Assembly: GCA_045636125.1 (NCBI GenBank)
Contig: JAZTWX010000011.1
Coordinates: 1-64,000, forward strand
DNA from: HGM04593 sp045636125
GTDB taxonomy: Bacteria > Bacteroidota > Bacteroidia > Bacteroidales > Bacteroidaceae
Reading direction: 5' to 3'
DNA length: 64,000 bases
Below the pieces are notes generated by a model that was given only the letters and a program-made list of their open reading frames with translations, was not told the DNA's origin and ran no database searches. Positions 43,550 through 52,127 of the stretch are shown here, one piece after another. Position numbers and translations under genes: made by a program. The first letter of the stretch is position 1; every line of letters begins with the position of its first letter.

Positions 43550-44824
43550 TTAGAAATTATACCTTGCCGAGAGATTTATGCGATTGGCGTGCGTCTTGTT
43601 GTGGCCAAAGTCGGAACGCCAGCCGTGCAAGTACTCCACACCCACCTGCATGTTCTCCGAAGCGTTGCAGAACATATTGGCAACGAGGTATTGACCGCGG
43701 CGGAAAGCACCGGGGTTAGCATCGGCGTAACCACCCGCTGTGTGCAAAGTAGTCTGGCTATATGTAGCAGTGGCAAAGAAACGCGAGTTGAAATTGTACT
43801 GCACACCCGCATACCAGGCATCGGTGCGCAACATATCCATGCGGTCGTTGTCTTTTGTGGGAACAAGGTCGACGCCCACATTCGAAACATTGTTTATATA
43901 AGAACCAATGCCCTTACCCATTGTAAACTGTCCCTTCAGCTGCAACTTGCCTATTGTCGCGAGCATACTCGCCTGCGCGCCCCACGCATACTTGTTATGC
44001 TTTGCGCCAGTTACAAGGTTGCGATAAGAGAGGTTGCGCACAACACCCGCCACGCGAATGTGGTTATTCTCGTTCATTGCATATTGCACATACACAGGAA
44101 TATCGGGCATACGCTGGCTGGTGATATTCAAATACTCGTTGTCGCTACCCGAAGGCTTGGAGGCCTCCAATGCCATTCCCATAGACAAGCCGCTCTCGAA
44201 CGCATAGTTAAGCCTCAACTGTGTAGTGCGGTAGAACGCCATGCCGCAAGGGCCGCCATAGTCCACTGTCACGGGAGCAGCTGCAAGGTCCATAAAAGTA
44301 CCCACGGTGTAACCCAAAGTAAGGTAGTTGGTACTCATATACATATTGTGCAGGCGGAAATTGTCGCCGTCGCCGCGCCAGTTACCCGAAGTGTATACAT
44401 AAAAATCGCCAAGAAGACGGCTAGTGCCCACCAGTTTCAGGAAGATGGTGGAGTTTGTCATGTCCATCTGGAACTGACTGCCCGACACACCGTTGCGGTC
44501 TATTGCCGAGGGATAGAAATCGACATTATCGACCGAGCCGTCGAAGTCGTACTCAATTTTTGTCTGCAGATAACCACCTATACCCAAGCCCCACTTGCCT
44601 TTCTGGTCGACAAGGACAAAACGGGGAGCCCGAGGGTCGTGATAATAGTTACTCTGCGTAGTCTGGAAAATCTCCACCACATCGGGCGCCTCGTTCACCG
44701 TCTCACTTATGCAAATCAAAGAGACAGGCTCGTTATTGGGGCTTACCCACTCCTGCGCAAGAGCCGCTGTTGCAAGCAGACAAGCGCACACACTCATCGC
44801 TGTTGCCTTAAAAAATCTTTTCAT
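43550..44824 (-). CDS. DcaP-like outer-membrane porin
   Basis: A 424-residue predicted trimeric beta-barrel porin. The signal peptide (KRFFKATAMSVCACLLATAALAQ) is followed by a short linker and a barrel with alternating aromatic/polar strands. LGIGGYLQTKIEYDFDG and FRLHNMYMSTNYLTLGYTVG resemble DcaP/phosphate-selective porin segments, and the C-terminus LSARYNF ends in the aromatic residue used by the BAM complex. By position it could feed the Pi transporter gene downstream, but both substrates are inferred. It is divergent from the AraC gene. Confidence 0.75.
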   Translation of the reverse strand: MKRFFKATAMSVCACLLATAALAQEWVSPNNEPVSLICISETVNEAPDVVEIFQTTQSNYYHDPRAPRFVLVDQKGKWGLGIGGYLQTKIEYDFDGSVDNVDFYPSAIDRNGVSGSQFQMDMTNSTIFLKLVGTSRLLGDFYVYTSGNWRGDGDNFRLHNMYMSTNYLTLGYTVGTFMDLAAAPVTVDYGGPCGMAFYRTTQLRLNYAFESGLSMGMALEASKPSGSDNEYLNITSQRMPDIPVYVQYAMNENNHIRVAGVVRNLSYRNLVTGAKHNKYAWGAQASMLATIGKLQLKGQFTMGKGIGSYINNVSNVGVDLVPTKDNDRMDMLRTDAWYAGVQYNFNSRFFATATYSQTTLHTAGGYADANPGAFRRGQYLVANMFCNASENMQVGVEYLHGWRSDFGHNKTHANRINLSARYNF

Positions 44825-45058
44825 ATTTCTTTTTTATTAAAGTTACAGAAAGAAAAACAAGCGTAAATGGAAAATGTTTACCGGCTGCTACAAACAAGTT
44901 ACCGGCGTGCTTGCGCGTCTATATAAATAAGGAGCAGAAAGAGCAGCAGAAGTTTTTTTGTGAGCCGTGTAAAAAAAACTGCACATTTTTACCACAAAAC
45001 ATATTTTTTTGATTTTCTTTGTAAATAGAACGTTGATAATAAACGCACAAGCCCTACT

Positions 45059-45970
45059 ATGAAAGAAGAACCCACAAAAGAAAAACCCATTGTAGAACAA
45101 TTCAAGCACCTCCAGATATCCCCAAAAGACAAATCCTGGGGCCTCGCAGTTTCAACAGTGGGCTACAGGCAATCTACCCCGCATAACAGCACAACAAACC
45201 ACCACCCCGACGGGTACGAATTTCCCGAGGACGGCCACCGCGTGCTCAACGAATATCAGCTGGTGTACATCACACGCGGAGCGGGTTACTTTGAGAGCGC
45301 ATCCTGCGCAAAAACAAAAATAGAGGCCGGCACAATGTTTATGCTCTTCCCCGGCGAGTGGCACACCTTCTACCCCGACAGCACAACCGGCTGGGACGAC
45401 CACTGGGTGGGCTTCAACGGCAGCATAATAGACGAGAAGATAAAAGCAGGCTTTTTCACATTCAAGAACTGCGTGTTCCGCATAGGGGTCGACGAGCACA
45501 TCATAGACACCTACCATTCAATACTCGACATTGTGACAAGCGAACGCAAAGGCTACCAGCAGATGGCTGCCGGGCTTGTCTTCTCGCTCATAGGGCGGGT
45601 ATATTACGAGAACCTCAACCACTCTTTCGGCGACAGCTATATGACACGCATCATAAACCAGGCAAAAGCTATAATGAAAGAGGACATTTGCGGCAACCAC
45701 GCGCTCGAAGACATTGCCGACTCGCTGGGAATAAGCTACTCGCTATTCCGCCGTGAGTTCAAGCGCAGCTGCGGCAACTCTCCCGGGCAATACAGGCAGA
45801 AGCTTAAAATAACAAAAGCCAAAGAGCTGCTCTATTCAACCAACAAGAGCATTGCCCAAATAGCCGAAGCGCTGCATTTCGAGAGCGCAGGGCAATTCTC
45901 CACATTCTTCCGCAAGCGAGTGGGCGTTCCCCCGTTGGAGTTCCGCAAGCGGGCAACAAGAAAAATTTAA
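45059..45970 (+). CDS. AraC-family transcriptional regulator
   Basis: A 303-residue regulator. An N-terminal cupin-type sensing domain (LNEYQLVYITRGAGYFES, MLFPGEWHTFYPDS) is followed by a C-terminal double helix-turn-helix (EDIADSLGISYSLFRREFKR, SIAQIAEALHFESAGQFSTF and FFRKRVGVPPLEFRK). Such proteins usually bind a sugar and activate nearby or remote carbohydrate genes. It is divergent from the porin gene by 234 bases; control of the porin is possible but unproved. No sugar-use operon follows it directly. Confidence 0.9.
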   Translation: MKEEPTKEKPIVEQFKHLQISPKDKSWGLAVSTVGYRQSTPHNSTTNHHPDGYEFPEDGHRVLNEYQLVYITRGAGYFESASCAKTKIEAGTMFMLFPGEWHTFYPDSTTGWDDHWVGFNGSIIDEKIKAGFFTFKNCVFRIGVDEHIIDTYHSILDIVTSERKGYQQMAAGLVFSLIGRVYYENLNHSFGDSYMTRIINQAKAIMKEDICGNHALEDIADSLGISYSLFRREFKRSCGNSPGQYRQKLKITKAKELLYSTNKSIAQIAEALHFESAGQFSTFFRKRVGVPPLEFRKRATRKI

Positions 45971-46009
45971 GATACCACATAAATGTAAACACCACAAAAC
46001 CAAGAATTT

Positions 46010-46465
46010 ATGAAAGCCATAAAATTGATTCTGCTTTTTGCAGCACTGGGAGGACTGTTCGTTTTCCACATCTCGCTCCCCGGCTACCAGGAAAGAATGG
46101 GCAAGAAAGAGCCCGCAGAGTATGTCGAGATATTCACTTCGGCATACAAGGCTTACAGCTGGACAAGCCTCACAACAGCTTATGACAAAACCACAGCCTG
46201 CGCCGAAGAGCTCTACCGCAAGGAGCTTGCCGAGGGGAAAACCGACAAGGAGTATTCGGGGCTCACCAAAGCAGAATATTTCCTCGACGCCTTCAACAAA
46301 GATGATGAGAAATTGAGCGACACCGACCGCCTGGCCCTGTCGTTGCCCCTCATTTTTATAATATTGCTTATTGTTGCCACCATAAAGTCGATAACCTTTG
46401 GCCTCAAAGCCATAAAGCGCCTCAATTTCGACAACATTGCAACAGAATTCACTAACAATAAGTAA
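46010..46465 (+). CDS. Small membrane protein upstream of the zinc-finger protein
   Basis: A 151-residue protein I do not recognise. It has two membrane segments (about residues 5-22 and 109-126) with a charged soluble loop of about 85 residues between them and a short tail. Both termini are probably cytoplasmic, which puts the loop outside the cytoplasm. It ends 12 bases before the CxxC membrane protein, and the strong ribosome-binding site of that gene overlaps its stop codon, so the two are translationally coupled and probably work together. Confidence 0.7.
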   Translation: MKAIKLILLFAALGGLFVFHISLPGYQERMGKKEPAEYVEIFTSAYKAYSWTSLTTAYDKTTACAEELYRKELAEGKTDKEYSGLTKAEYFLDAFNKDDEKLSDTDRLALSLPLIFIILLIVATIKSITFGLKAIKRLNFDNIATEFTNNK

Positions 46466-46473
46466 GGAGGAGG
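46464..46473 (+). promoter_or_regulatory. Unusually strong Shine-Dalgarno site
   Basis: AAGGAGGAGG lies four bases before the ATG at 46478 and overlaps the upstream stop codon. Most genes in this window have A-rich leaders without such a site, as is usual for Bacteroidota, so this one stands out. Confidence 0.7.
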
Positions 46474-46477
46474 AACA

Positions 46478-48136
46478 ATGGCAAACTACAGAAATACCGA
46501 GAAGATAACCTTCTCACAACAGGAAGAAAAACGCTTCCGCCAATTGTTCAACCAATGGGCTGCGTCGGTCGAGGGTTACAACCGCAACAAGCTGGGCGAT
46601 GAATTGAAAATTGTACAGGTTTACGACACACCACTCTACCGTGCCGACATAAGGACACAGTACGACAGCCGCTGGGTGGATGAGGAATTCACACGCCTGA
46701 GAGGGAGAAACACTCCCAGCGAACCGCAGGTAAGGAGGCGCGACGTCAACCTGTGGTCTATGGCCGAAAAGCCCACCAGCTTTACCAACAACAAACACTC
46801 ACAAAGCATTGCCGGCAGCCACTACTCCACATCGTGCCACACCTGCCACGGCAGCGGCTACGTAACTTGCAGCAGATGCGGTGGCAAGGGAAAGGTTACT
46901 GTCGCTATCAAGACCAAGCGCGATTGCACAAATTGCAACGGAAGAGGCTACACATATGTAACAAAATACCAAGAAGTAAAAGAGGTAGAATACTTCAATG
47001 GACAATCGAAATGGGTCTATAAGAAAAAACCATATCAGGAAAAAGAGAGTTGCTACTATTGCAATGGGAAGGGATACACCTTAGAAACCAGCTACACCCA
47101 AGAGAACTGCGAGAACTGCGGCGCAACCGGCAAGGTCACGTGCAGCACCTGTGGCGGCGAGAGAAAGATTGTAAAATACCTGGAATTTAACCAGACCCTC
47201 TATACAAGAGATATTTACGACTACCGTTTCCCCTCTATAATTGCGCGGGAAGAGGCAAGCAAGATAATCCGCCTCTTCAACAGCAGCACACCGTGGAAAC
47301 TGGTAGAGAATTTCAGGGTGGAAAAGGAGAATTTTGAAACTGCCGGGCTCAAGGAGCGCCCCTTCATAGGAGCAATGCTCTGGAACCTTGCACAGAGCGT
47401 CAAACGCCCCAACAGCAGCGCAGAAGCCATATGTTTCAACAATGTGTGGACATACGAGTGCGAAGCAAAAACCGTCACATACGAGGTTGACGGCAAAAGT
47501 TACACCTGCGTTCTCATGGGCGACGAGTGGAAGCTCTGCGCCGTGACATCACCCATTTCGGACAAACTGAACGACCTGAAAGAGGAGGTTAACAATTATT
47601 GCAGCAAGCGACAATACGGCAAAGCCTGGGCAATACTGCGCAAGGTGTGCAAATACCCGCAGGCCGGTTCAAACGAAGCATATATGCAGGAGCAGCTCGA
47701 GGAGCGTATGTCTATGACAACAAAATTGGGCGCGAACATTGCTATTGCCATCTGCGCAATGCTTGTCACCCCCATAATATATCAATTGTACGACGTATTC
47801 GACTTTTATGCCGTGTGGAGCAAGTGGTTGATGAAAGAGCTGACAATGACAAACGGCCTTACAACTACCATCTCCATTTTTATGATACTATGGCTCAGTA
47901 TGAAGGCGAAAAAGTCGGTAATGCCCAAATACACCGTGCAGGTAGCCTCGTCGGCAATGCGTTTCACACTGGGATTCATCATCGGTATATGCCATTTCAT
48001 TATGTACACCGCAATTATTCTGCTGTGCGCATACACCGGCATACTGCAATTGATAAGCTGCGCGGTATTCTTCACCATTGCAGCAGCAATATTTATAGTA
48101 TTAATGATTATAGCTTTCTTCCAAATGCTCTTTTAG
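46478..48136 (+). CDS. Membrane protein with six DnaJ-type CxxC zinc motifs
   Basis: A 552-residue protein. Residues 1-115 are soluble and unrecognised. Residues 120-225 carry six CxxC motifs with DnaJ-like CxxCxGxG character: Cys pairs at 120/123, 131/134, 150/153, 192/195, 211/214 and 222/225. The spacings between motifs (11, 19, 42, 19, 11) are mirror-symmetric, consistent with an antiparallel hairpin binding three zinc ions. No J domain is present. A soluble domain (230-410) and about five membrane helices (420-552) follow. I infer a membrane-tethered substrate-binding or chaperone-like factor; no function is assigned. Confidence 0.75.
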   Translation: MANYRNTEKITFSQQEEKRFRQLFNQWAASVEGYNRNKLGDELKIVQVYDTPLYRADIRTQYDSRWVDEEFTRLRGRNTPSEPQVRRRDVNLWSMAEKPTSFTNNKHSQSIAGSHYSTSCHTCHGSGYVTCSRCGGKGKVTVAIKTKRDCTNCNGRGYTYVTKYQEVKEVEYFNGQSKWVYKKKPYQEKESCYYCNGKGYTLETSYTQENCENCGATGKVTCSTCGGERKIVKYLEFNQTLYTRDIYDYRFPSIIAREEASKIIRLFNSSTPWKLVENFRVEKENFETAGLKERPFIGAMLWNLAQSVKRPNSSAEAICFNNVWTYECEAKTVTYEVDGKSYTCVLMGDEWKLCAVTSPISDKLNDLKEEVNNYCSKRQYGKAWAILRKVCKYPQAGSNEAYMQEQLEERMSMTTKLGANIAIAICAMLVTPIIYQLYDVFDFYAVWSKWLMKELTMTNGLTTTISIFMILWLSMKAKKSVMPKYTVQVASSAMRFTLGFIIGICHFIMYTAIILLCAYTGILQLISCAVFFTIAAAIFIVLMIIAFFQMLF

Positions 48137-48190
48137 CCCACTAAGAAGCTGCGCCGAATATTAATATTATTAAAACAAGCGCCTAAAAAG

Positions 48191-48240
48191 ACAAATGGTG
48201 TTAAAATCGCACAAAAAGCGACGGCACCATTTGTTTTTTT
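48191..48240 (+). terminator. Terminator after the CxxC membrane protein
   Basis: ACAAATGGTG (48191-48200) pairs perfectly with CACCATTTGT (48225-48234), with inner TCGC/GCGA pairing, followed by a T-run to 48240. It separates this unit from the SIMPL gene. Confidence 0.88.
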
Positions 48241-48286
48241 AATACAAAAGCCCCAATTTGCAGCCCAAACAAAAAAAACGCATATT

Positions 48287-49003
48287 ATGAAACAGATAAA
48301 AACCTTTGCGCTCATAGCACTTCTGCTTGCGGCGCCTGCAGCAATAGCCGCACAGAACAACGAACAGCCCTCCATTACACAAACAGCAAAAGCGCAGCGC
48401 GATGTAACGCCCGATGAGCTGTTTCTCTCCATAACAATAAACGAGAAGGACAACAAAGGAAAAACCACGGTCGAGGAGCAGCAGAAAAAGATGATAGACG
48501 TTCTCAAAAATGCCGGGGTTGATGTTGAAAAGAACCTCACGCTCAACTTTATGGGCAGCCAAATAAGCTACACAACCTTCCGCCGCAACGTAAACCCACG
48601 CACCACCGCCACCTATATGCTGAAGCTGCACGACGCAGGCACAATGCAAAGCATCATTGCAAAGCTCGAGGCGCAAGGCATTACAAACATACAGCTCACG
48701 GGAACAAAATACAGCAAAGCCGAAGAGCTGTGCAACGAGCTCGGTGCCGAAGCTATGAAAAAGGCAAAAGCACAAGCCGCCAACCTTGCTGCCGCAGTGG
48801 AGCAAAGCATAGGCCCTGCAGTTGAGATAAGTTCGTGGAATTCAAATAACGGCAGCACACCCATCCTCTACAAGGCCCGCAGCAACACAATGCTATCAGA
48901 GGTGAATATTGATGATATTGCAGATGGCGGCCCGCAAATAGAGATAGGGAAAATCACATTCAGCGTAAATGTAACAGTAAAGTTCCTGCTGAACGAGAAA
49001 TAA
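48287..49003 (+). CDS. SIMPL (DUF541) domain periplasmic protein
   Basis: A 238-residue exported protein. Its signal peptide (KQIKTFALIALLLAAPAAIAAQ) precedes one SIMPL/DUF541 domain, seen in ITQTAKAQRDVTPDELFLSI and the C-terminal VNVTVKFLLNEK. The family includes oxidative-stress-linked periplasmic proteins such as YggE; the molecular activity is unknown. It follows a strong terminator, so it is probably a single-gene unit. Confidence 0.85.
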   Translation: MKQIKTFALIALLLAAPAAIAAQNNEQPSITQTAKAQRDVTPDELFLSITINEKDNKGKTTVEEQQKKMIDVLKNAGVDVEKNLTLNFMGSQISYTTFRRNVNPRTTATYMLKLHDAGTMQSIIAKLEAQGITNIQLTGTKYSKAEELCNELGAEAMKKAKAQAANLAAAVEQSIGPAVEISSWNSNNGSTPILYKARSNTMLSEVNIDDIADGGPQIEIGKITFSVNVTVKFLLNEK

Positions 49004-49051
49004 ACAGCATTGACTACAAAATGAGTCGAACTGCACCGGGACACACTGTGT

Positions 49052-49231
49052 CTAAAGTTCAGAGATGGATTGTTGAAGACACTCAGGAAGCTCCTTAACA
49101 GCTAAATCTTCACCAGAAATTTTTATAACCCAACAGCCATAACCTCTGATTATATGTGATATATTTTCTATGTTTATGTAAAGAACCTTAGGGTTGCCGG
49201 ACGTTCTCTCAACCTTTGCAAATTTTGCCAT
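49052..49231 (-). CDS. Small FlbD-like protein
   Basis: A 59-residue protein on the minus strand (ATG at 49231, TAG at 49052). The pattern KVERTSGNPKVLYINIENIS, a central GYGCWVIKISGEDLAVKE and a terminal Leu-rich helix resembles the FlbD-type small fold (hydrophobic beta-strands around a YxN and a VKE motif). There are no flagellar genes in the window, and Bacteroidales lack flagella, so the role differs from flagellar FlbD. It lies between the SIMPL and mutS2 genes. The open frame and clean amino-acid pattern support it as real; no close family is named. Confidence 0.65.
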   Translation of the reverse strand: MAKFAKVERTSGNPKVLYINIENISHIIRGYGCWVIKISGEDLAVKELPECLQQSISEL

Positions 49232-49392
49232 AGTTTTATAGTTTAAAGATTAATGTGACAAATTTACAAAAAACGCGAGCGATTTGCAATAAGCGTTTGG
49301 CATTTCAAAGGGAAAAACGAATCAACCCTCTTATTGGCTATATGCCTTGTTGGGATAATTTGCCATATAAGTGCCTTAACAGGAACTTTTTT

Positions 49393-51903
49393 TCACTCAA
49401 GCTCTATCACCGTGATGCCCGCACCACCAAACTGAACGTGCTCGTCGTGGAAATTGCGCACAAAAGGCACGGTGCTCAAATATTGGCGCACAAGAGTGCG
49501 CAGTATGCCATTACCCGTGCCGTGAAGCACGCGCAGAGTGCGCACATTGCACACCACAGCATCGTCTACAAAATAGTTCACAGCCTGCACGGCCTCTTCG
49601 CCACGCATTCCGCGGATGTCGATATCCGACTTAAAATTAAGCCTCTTCTGGTGCAGTTGTTCCTGTGTCTCGCTTGTGAGGAACGACACTTTGCGTACCT
49701 CCTCCTTGGGGGCTTCCGAGGGGCAAAGACGCTCAATTGCTATAGTCGATTTTATTGCGCCGAAACGCACCACGGCCGAGTTCTTGTTTATCGAAAGTAC
49801 CTCGCCCACAGCCTGTTGGCCATCGATGCGCACAAACATACCCTTCTCAATTACAGGAGCCTTTTTCACGGGAGCAGAGGCTTCTTTTGCTACCACTGTA
49901 CCCTTCTCTTTCTTGCCGTTCTTCTTACGCTCCTGGCGAGCAAGAATCTTGGCCATCTCACGGTCGGCCTGCATCTCCAGTTTCTGCTTCGCAAGCGCTT
50001 CGAGCTCTTTGCTGAAGTCGCTCAACTCACGGCGCGCCTGGCGTGTCTTCTCCTTTTCGGCCTTCGCCTCCACAATGGTGCGTATAGTGTTCTCTATCTT
50101 TGCATTAGCCTCGCGCAAAAGCTTTTCGGCCTCCTCGCGCGCCTCTTTAAGAATCTGCTTGCGGCTCTTCTTAAGTTCATCGGTCGATGTCTGCACGTGG
50201 CCGAGCATTTCGTCGAGTTCCTTCTCCTTCTGGTGCACGTTCTTGCGCTTTGTTTCCCAGTAGCGTTTGTCGCGCACAATATCCTGCAGATATTTGTCCG
50301 ACTGTATGTAGTCGCTGCCAACTATCTGCGAAGCATCCTGAATAACCTCTTCGGGGAGCCCAATCTTACGCGCAATTTCAACAGCAAACGAACTTCCGGG
50401 GTTGCCTATCTGCAACTGGAAAAGGGGGCGCATCTCGCCACGGTCGTAAAGCATAGCGCCGTTCACCACTCCGGGGGTGGAGTCGGCAAAATGTTTGAGG
50501 TTCTGGTAGTGGGTGGTTATTATTCCGTATGCCCCGCGGTTGTTGAAACGCTTGAGCAGAGCCTCGGCTATTGCAGCTCCAATGAGCGGCTCGGTACCGC
50601 TACCAAACTCGTCGATGAGAATGAGCGACGACGAATCGCAGTTCTTGAGCGTGAGCTTCATATTGAGAAGGTGGCTCGAATAGGTACTCAAATCGTCCTC
50701 AATGCTCTGCTCATCGCCAATATCAATGAAAAGGCTCTTGAAAATTCCGGCACGGCTACGTTCGTGCAAGGGTATAAGAAGACCACACTGCAACATATAT
50801 TGCAGGAGGCCGGCAGTCTTCAGGCACACCGACTTTCCACCGGCGTTGGGGCCCGAAATGAGCAGTATGCGACGCTCCCCGTCGAGTTCAATATCGAGCG
50901 GCGACATCTTGCGGCCGTGGCGGCGCAGCGAACGCTCGAGCAGCGGGTGACAGGCTGCGCCCCAGTCTATGAACGGGCGGTTTTCCACCACGGGTTTTAT
51001 TGCATTGAAGCTTATTGCAAGCTCGGCTTTTGCGCGTATGAAATCAATTTCACCCAAAAAATCATAAGAGAGGAGAAGGGCGGGAACATCGGGGCGCAAC
51101 TGTTCGGAAAAGGCTGTGAGAATGGCAATTACCTCGCGCTTCTCTTCGGCCTCGAGCTCGCGTATGCGGTTGTTGGCCTCAACAACTTCGGCAGGCTCTA
51201 TAAAAACGGTTTTTCCACTCGCCGACTCGTCGTGTACAATTCCGCCCATCTTGCGTTTGAGGGCAGGGGCAACGGGAATAACCAATCGGCCGTCGCGGAA
51301 GGTGGGGGCAGCATCCTTCTCCACAAGACCGTCGGCCTGCGCGCGGCGCAATATTGAGTTAAGCGTGCGCGATATACTGCCCGACGTGCGTACAAGTTCC
51401 GAACGTATGTGGGCAAGCGTGGGCGAAGCGCTGTCCTTTACCCCACCGAATTTGTCGATAATGGAATCGATGTCGCGTATTATGCGCGGGAACACCTCCA
51501 CAGCCCCTGCTCTGCGGCAGAGAGCAGGATAAAGCGGTGCCTCCTCACCGGCGTTGCTGCCGTCGCCCTTGCGGTTGAGCAACGACACTATTTTCCCGAT
51601 AGTGTCGAGCGAGCGGCGCAGCGCAAAAAGTTCGTCGGCCGCCATATACATCCCCGCGATGCGTATGCGTTGCAACGGCTCGCGCACATCGAAATAAAAA
51701 TCGGAGGGGAAATTCTGCTCCACCTGCAAAATGCGCACAAGCTCCTCCACCTCGGTAAGACGGGTGGAAATTTCGTTGTAATCGGTCATAAAGACCATAT
51801 CGTCAACCCTTTCGCGCCCAATGTGGCAAAGGCACTTTTCTTTGAGCATAGAGCGGACAACATCGAATTCTATCTTATTTTCAAAATTCTGGGGATATAT
51901 CAT
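49393..51903 (-). CDS. mutS2: MutS2 ATPase/endonuclease
   Basis: An 836-residue MutS-family protein without the mismatch-recognition domain. Its homologues suppress homologous recombination and, in some bacteria, rescue collided ribosomes. The ATPase has LLISGPNAGGKSVCLK (Walker A), LILIDEFGSGTEP (Walker B) and ITTHYQNLK. A long coiled-coil and basic region follow. The C-terminal Smr nuclease domain has IDIRGMRGEEAVQAV and LRVLHGTGNGIL. I chose ATG 51903 (MIYPQNFENKIEFDVV); the longer frame to 52068 is hydrophobic, non-conserved and overlaps the promoter area. Confidence 0.94.
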   Translation of the reverse strand: MIYPQNFENKIEFDVVRSMLKEKCLCHIGRERVDDMVFMTDYNEISTRLTEVEELVRILQVEQNFPSDFYFDVREPLQRIRIAGMYMAADELFALRRSLDTIGKIVSLLNRKGDGSNAGEEAPLYPALCRRAGAVEVFPRIIRDIDSIIDKFGGVKDSASPTLAHIRSELVRTSGSISRTLNSILRRAQADGLVEKDAAPTFRDGRLVIPVAPALKRKMGGIVHDESASGKTVFIEPAEVVEANNRIRELEAEEKREVIAILTAFSEQLRPDVPALLLSYDFLGEIDFIRAKAELAISFNAIKPVVENRPFIDWGAACHPLLERSLRRHGRKMSPLDIELDGERRILLISGPNAGGKSVCLKTAGLLQYMLQCGLLIPLHERSRAGIFKSLFIDIGDEQSIEDDLSTYSSHLLNMKLTLKNCDSSSLILIDEFGSGTEPLIGAAIAEALLKRFNNRGAYGIITTHYQNLKHFADSTPGVVNGAMLYDRGEMRPLFQLQIGNPGSSFAVEIARKIGLPEEVIQDASQIVGSDYIQSDKYLQDIVRDKRYWETKRKNVHQKEKELDEMLGHVQTSTDELKKSRKQILKEAREEAEKLLREANAKIENTIRTIVEAKAEKEKTRQARRELSDFSKELEALAKQKLEMQADREMAKILARQERKKNGKKEKGTVVAKEASAPVKKAPVIEKGMFVRIDGQQAVGEVLSINKNSAVVRFGAIKSTIAIERLCPSEAPKEEVRKVSFLTSETQEQLHQKRLNFKSDIDIRGMRGEEAVQAVNYFVDDAVVCNVRTLRVLHGTGNGILRTLVRQYLSTVPFVRNFHDEHVQFGGAGITVIELE

Positions 51904-51931
51904 CACTTTCAAATCTGCCGTAAAAACGGGG

Positions 51932-51939
51932 CAAAGATA
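51932..51939 (-). promoter_or_regulatory. Candidate -7 element of mutS2
   Basis: Minus-strand TATCTTTG is a full match to TAnnTTTG, 29 bases before the chosen mutS2 start, and supports that start over the longer frame. A -33 box is not clear. Confidence 0.45.
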
Positions 51940-52034
51940 GCTCAAAATATCGTAAAACAGGGCACCGCGAAGAAAACTTTGACACGCACAAAGAAGAAAA
52001 GCACCGCGCGCGGGTATAATTATTAATAAATTAG

Positions 52035-52065
52035 TTTCAAAAGCCACAAAATTTTCATAAATTTG
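52035..52065 (+). promoter_or_regulatory. Candidate promoter of the GH31 gene
   Basis: TAAATTTG (52058-52065) fits the -7 consensus and TTTC (52035-52038) sits 19 bases upstream, 62 bases before the ATG. Confidence 0.45.
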
Positions 52066-52127
52066 CACATTATTGGTACAATGCCTTAATACGCAAAATA
52101 GTTTTACGCAATAAATAACTTATAGCT

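Noticed and set aside
49255..51357. A 700-codon open frame on the plus strand
   Set aside because: It lies antisense to mutS2, whose product has clear ATPase and Smr motifs. The antisense translation is rich in Leu, Arg and His without any domain and is explained by codon bias of the real gene.
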